This document shows, piece by piece, positions 59,463 through 64,000 of a stretch of 64,000 nucleotides of DNA. The DNA comes from Moringa oleifera (lineage: Eukaryota; Streptophyta; Magnoliopsida; Brassicales; Moringaceae). The stretch's first letter is position 1. Every line of letters starts with the position of its first letter. Location of the stretch: contig JAJFZO010000094.1 of NCBI GenBank assembly GCA_021397835.1, positions 7,106,001-7,170,000 on the forward strand, read 5' to 3'. The translations under genes and the position numbers were made by a program. The notes beneath the pieces are model-generated. The model saw only the letters and a list, made by a program, of their open reading frames with translations. It did no database searches and was not told where the DNA came from.

Positions 59463-61175
59463 TGTTGGGTTTCCTCAGTTGAGCATGAAAAGAACAAGAA
59501 TTGCTCGAATGTAGAGATTCAAGCTTCCATTTTTTTTATATACCCACTGAAAAGGAGACCCCACCAGACAGTATTTTGCCGCTTTAAGTTTCACATATTA
59601 ATCAGCGGAAACCTTTCAGTCAGTGAGTAGGGGAGTGAGGAAGTGAGCGAGAGAGAGAAAGAGACAAACAGATGATAGTGACAATGGAAGGCTAAATAGT
59701 TAAAGGAAGGGAGCTCTGTTCAAGAAAAGCAAAGAAAATAAAGGCTAGAGAGAGAAACAGATCAATGAATGATGCAGGAGGAAGGAATCATATGCTCTGG
59801 TTGTCCCTAAGTCTGTCCAAAAATAACTTTGAGTTTACTCCTAGTGAATTAAAAATTGGCAGCCCTTCTTTTCTTGCCACTTGGTATGACTCCTCGCTTA
59901 ATCATCAAAAACCTTGATTTCTCTTCTATCTTTGTTTCAAAATCAATATAGTTAGAGAAAAGAGAAGGTCCAAACTTTTCAATATTTTGGAAATTTTGTT
60001 TAAACAGAATACCTGATGTTTGATTCTTGAACATATTTAAGAAGATAATTCAGTTGTTTGATCCTGTGGGCAAAAGATAACCTGTTATTTGGATTCTTTA
60101 CACACTTCAAGGTAAGAGTGGTGTACTCATCTCTTTTACCAACTCTTCAAGAATTTTAATTTATTGCAGACTTCTGTTCAAACCCTGTTTGAGATCGTAA
60201 CTGGGTTATGCCCTTTTGTTTCTTTCTCTCAACGTAGCATGTGCTGCAGGCTACATCTCATATGCCATATCGAAAGAAAGCTGGCAGAATTCTCTCTCCG
60301 CCAGAGGAATGTTTTCTTTTCATGTTCTTAGAATTTATTTCTTTTTTGCTTTTCAAAGAGGTTTAAATGTTCTTTGGGGTGGTTAGCAAGGCTTGTGATA
60401 CGCTGCAACTGGCAATGATGAGTCCTTAAAAGAGTTAATAGTCTCTTTAATCTCATTCTGATTTTGTAATGTGAAACAGGGAACCCGTCTACTGACGAAA
60501 ATCTGTTCATGTCAAAGATGTACTTCTGTTAGTTCCTTTTTTTCCTACAAACCTGTTTTTTGTCTTTAAACATCAGTTTTGATCTGCGAATTCCACTGTT
60601 AAACTGAGATCAGGGGGCCATCGGGTTTGGTCCTTGACAACAACCACTCTGTTATAGTTTGCAGGTTGCAGCATCCAGAATTACCACTGTGGGAACTGAA
60701 CCAGCCCAAGCCCTTCTTGCAGGGACATTTACTGTTGCAAGGCTGCCTGGAGGATGAGCATCTTCCATTTTCAGGTGGATAATTAAGTGGACTTACATAC
60801 ATCTAGATTGGGCTAAGATAGAATTACAACATATGAACTGGGTCTGGGGATTCTGAACCAAGACCTAACCATAACCAAGTGCTGTCATTTGAGTTCAGCT
60901 TAATATTTGGTTACAAGCCCCTGTTAGATCCCTTGAGATAAGATCCTCCGACAACAAATGGCAATATTGGTCATTGTGTGAAAGAAATAAGTGCAGAAAG
61001 GTGAAGGAACAAGTGCAGAACTATGAACAAGTAAAACTGCAGAAGCAACACAACTTGCATTCTATAGGAGCTCTAACATCCACAATGGAGGACATAGTTG
61101 AAAAGCCGCTATCTATCATATACAATGACTGACATGGGTAATCATGTAATGCATTGTTACACAGTATACACAGAT
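59463..61175. other. Spacer between the NHL gene and the KUP transporter
   Basis: The left part (59463-59760) is the NHL gene's leader and promoter, with GAGA-rich sequence near 59645-59665. The right part (about 60790-61175) is likely KUP 3' UTR. The middle shows no gene. Confidence 0.55.
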
Positions 61176-61341
61176 TTAAACATGGTAGATCATCCCCACC
61201 TCTAGAGTAGATGCATGAGGAATGCCCAGAGCATAAGTTGGCCCCCTGGAGTTTCTCCTCAAAAAATCATAACCAAAATTGATTACAAGTTTCTTCATGA
61301 AACTGGATCCTCTCTTTGCCCTCACATACGAGTGGCCCAGT

Positions 61342-61376
<35 letters not shown>

Positions 61377-63743
61377 TTCTCGCAACTCCTGCTGTGTTTC
61401 CGTGTCAACCCGTGGAGACTCTGGCACAAGAAACCTCACTCTCTTCTTCGGCTTCTCTAGGCATCTTAACTCCCTCAACTCTGATGTGCCTGCCGTTTCT
61501 GAAAAGTCTTCATCATCTTCACACATCTTTATGCCTTCTAAGTTTGAAGATGAAGTTCCAACAACTGTCATTTTTTCATCGTTTTCCAAATCTTCAAATC
61601 TTATATCACTTTGTGCTCTCTCCGACCATATGAACTCCGCAATGCTACAAACAAGATCTTTTTCAAACTCTACATCGTCCTTGTGGACATCACGATATCC
61701 ATATCTTGCTATGCATCTATACAGCCGGTACTCCTTTGGCCCAACTCTTCCCACAAGGAATCTTTCGTCAGGCCTGACATGTGGAACTGGGACTGATTTG
61801 ATGCAGAGAAAGACTACAACTTGGTGGAAAGCTGGGAGGTTTGTGACAAAATGAGAGAAAATAGCTGGGATTCCAGAAACGAGCTCAGTATTTATGAGGC
61901 CAATTCCTCTGACCCGCACTATTCCAAGATTGGGACCTAAACTGAGGAGCCAGTTGATGGAGACTTTGTTTTGTACATCAAACTCGTACTTCTTCTGGGT
62001 GCCATAGTGCCAAACATACATAACGAGTAGGAAGATAAATGCAAGGGCAATGGGTACCCAAGCCCCTTCAAGGAACTTGATGAGAGATGCAGAGAAATAA
62101 AGTGCTTCAATTGAGCCGAAGCAGAATATGAAGCAGATTGCTAGATAGACATGTTTGTGCCAGCATAAGACAATAACCAGAGACATCAGGCAGGTGGTCA
62201 CAAGCATGACAGTTATAACTGCCAAACCTGTCAAACAGAAGAAACAAGTGCAGTCAGAGAGATTGTTATAATCTTCAATAATGCTTTAAGAATGACTACT
62301 TCTTGCATCTATTTATGTGCAGCACATAGAACATGACAGTACCTGATGCATTGCCCATGTGTTTTGTGTCTCTAAAGCCAATAGTAACAGCCAAGCATAA
62401 GAGCATTAAGGTCCAGTTGATCTCTGGGATGTAAATCTGGCCATGTATTTTTGATGATGTGTGTACAACTTTGACTCTTGGAAAGCAACCCAAAGCAGAA
62501 CATTGTTTGATGATTGAGAAAGTGCCAGTGATGATGGCTTGACTTCCCACCACTGCTGCAAGGATGGCAATAGCCAGAACAGGCCATCGTATTTTCTCTG
62601 AAACAACAGGTATGGTGTTCTGTTTAGCTAATTAGAATCCAGGAGGTTAAACTGGATAAATCATTACTGTGAAGAACGAAAACTTACCAGGGACAGATAC
62701 ATAGAATCCAATCTGGTAGTCATTTTCTATTATATGATGCTTAGAAAGGTAAGCAGCTTGCCCCATATATGCCAAGATTAAGGATGGATAAACCACAAAG
62801 GTGAACGCAATCTGCAGCAACATGAACAAGAACACAAGTTCAATGTACACAAGTCTACTGAATATTTTCAAGAAAGTACAACCTGTTCATTCTTAATATC
62901 TTATTTTATGTCAAATACAAGTTTTAGTTATGGAGAAAGTAGATTGCCTCTCCTGCGACTACTTTTAAGGTAGATCATGTAGAGATCTACCATAAACGTG
63001 AGTGAAGAAGGCAAGGATTGGCAGAAAAGTTAGCAAAAAGAAGCAAGACTAAATTACTAGTTATTACTGCTTCAGTTTCTATTACCATTTCCCTCACTTG
63101 TGTATGTATCTATCTGGACATTCTAAAGCAACCTTCAGGTTTTTGTTGAACGGGGTAGATTCTGAAACTGCACAGAACTTTTAAAGAACTTCTTTTTTTC
63201 ACATTTTAGACTATGTAGTGAGATCTTTGAAGGGCATGTTCCAGTCAGGACTAAACTGACATCAAAAAAGTTAATTATGTTCCTAATTCAGATACAGAAG
63301 TTGGTTAAGCATACTACTTTCCCAAGCACATACCTTGATTGACAACTGGGAAAAGTGTCCAAGATCAGCAAACATAGCTTCAGACCCTGCAATGCAGAAG
63401 AATCAGCAGTAAAACAGAAAGAAGGGAAGTGGCTATGAGGCAAATGGCAAGAAGAGTAAGTGCATTGTAAATTCTGACTTACCTGTTATACATAGCAGGA
63501 TCCCACCCAAGGACATCCAACCTCCCTTTTGGGTCTTCTTCAAAAATTTATACATGTAGTAAGGAGAGAGTGCTTGGTAAACACGGGGATTCCAGTGGAA
63601 TATATTGTAGACACCAATAGCACTGATGCAGAGAAGCCAAGTGAACACAATGGGTGCAAACAAAAATCCTACTCGATGAGTCCCGTAATGTTGGAGTGCA
63701 AACAAAAATACCAGTATGGCGCAGGCAACAGGGACCTCAACAT
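61176..63743 (-). CDS. KUP8: KUP/HAK/KT potassium transporter, C-terminal five exons (partial)
   Basis: A plasma-membrane K+ transporter of the KUP6/KUP8 branch, linked in Arabidopsis to K+ efflux and osmotic control of growth and stomata. Visible exons: 63743-63483, 63386-63334, 62811-62688, 62597-62343 and 62227-61176, all in phase. Hallmarks in order are [83 protein letters not shown] and then the last membrane helices. A long cytosolic tail has [18 protein letters not shown] and ends EVGMIYHV. The N-terminal exons lie right of the window, and 63744-64000 reads as intron. KUP8 rather than KUP6 is suggested by the neighbouring NHL gene (At5g14880/14890) and is not certain. Confidence 0.93.
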
Positions 63744-64000
63744 CTGCAGAATGAATAAACTCTGAGGAAACAGAATATAAAGCACATAATCAATATTTTG
63801 AGTTTTAATTTCAAATTATATTCTGCTAGCATTACCCAAGCCCTCTAATAACCTAACATTTTCTCATTTTGAATCAAACTAAGTTCTTTTACCATCTATT
63901 GAACAATAGCTTAAAAGCTTTTTATCATCTTCTAATGGTGGACACAGGCTTAGTAGGGTAGAAGTTATCATCTTTGATTTAATATATGATAGGACAATGT
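63744..64000 (-). other. Intron of the KUP gene, running off the window
   Basis: It follows the acceptor TCTGCAG before codons DVEVPVA. AT-rich, with no coding match in any minus-strand frame. Confidence 0.7.

Noticed and set aside
61279..61854. Plus-strand ORF of 191 codons
   Set aside because: Antisense shadow of the last KUP exon, which carries clear family motifs.
1..64000. LTR retrotransposon, viral insertion, CRISPR array or tRNA
   Set aside because: No reverse transcriptase, integrase or gag-like reading frames, no spaced repeats and no tRNA-like B box with stems were noticed; a tRNAscan and repeat-library run would be decisive.

Overview
The window is nuclear DNA of a flowering plant, almost certainly a core eudicot. 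Genes have many short GT-AG introns, AT-rich intergenic DNA and CT-rich leaders next to start codons. The encoded families are plant-specific: a CSLC glucan synthase, a TBL acetyltransferase, an alpha-dioxygenase, a WAT1/UMAMIT carrier, an ATL ubiquitin ligase and a KUP potassium transporter. No phage, bacterial, organellar, CRISPR or rRNA sequence was seen, and no tRNA was noticed by eye. The species cannot be named from the sequence alone; a woody rosid is a guess.

Layout. 0-1.2 kb: 5' end of a CSLC4-like xyloglucan glucan synthase (-). 8.3-11.6 kb: TBL22-like wall polysaccharide O-acetyltransferase (+), with an unusual series of mini-exons. 13.8-14.3 kb: single-exon 2H phosphoesterase-like gene (-). 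15.6-22.6 kb: alpha-dioxygenase locus (-) with one intact nine-exon gene, one collapsed copy and one exon fragment. 24.4-28.4 kb: DEG9-type serine protease (+). 29.2-31.5 kb: WAT1-related transporter (-). 33.3-43.0 kb: UVH3/XPG DNA-repair endonuclease (-) with an internal exon duplication. 43.7-45.6 kb: LRR receptor pseudokinase (+). 48.3-49.4 kb: ATL46-like RING-H2 ubiquitin ligase (+). 52.6-53.1 kb: uncharacterised plant protein (-). 55.5-55.8 kb: small secreted PIP-like peptide precursor (+) with a decayed tandem copy. 56.6-59.5 kb: NHL-repeat membrane protein (-) whose C-terminus is cut by a 37-bp duplication. 61.2-64 kb: C-terminal part of a KUP6/KUP8-like potassium transporter (-).

The genes do not form an operon-like pathway. 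The clearest functional pairing is the head-to-head CSLC4-like and TBL22-like genes, one making the xyloglucan backbone and the other probably acetylating it. From memory, the gene content matches Arabidopsis At3g28xxx and At5g40xxx, and At5g14880/14890 at the right end. The window therefore looks like a conserved ancestral block, with the alpha-dioxygenase cluster possibly a local addition.

No wholly new multi-gene system was found. The best leads are structural: the mini-exon array with a lost donor and a GC donor in the TBL gene, the exon-cassette duplication in UVH3, the frame-breaking 37-bp duplication in the NHL gene, the peptide gene with a dying twin, the alpha-dioxygenase gene graveyard, and an AT-rich repeat present in four same-orientation copies. 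Exon boundaries were worked out by hand from splice signals and reading phase; each multi-exon gene given as complete sums to an intact frame.
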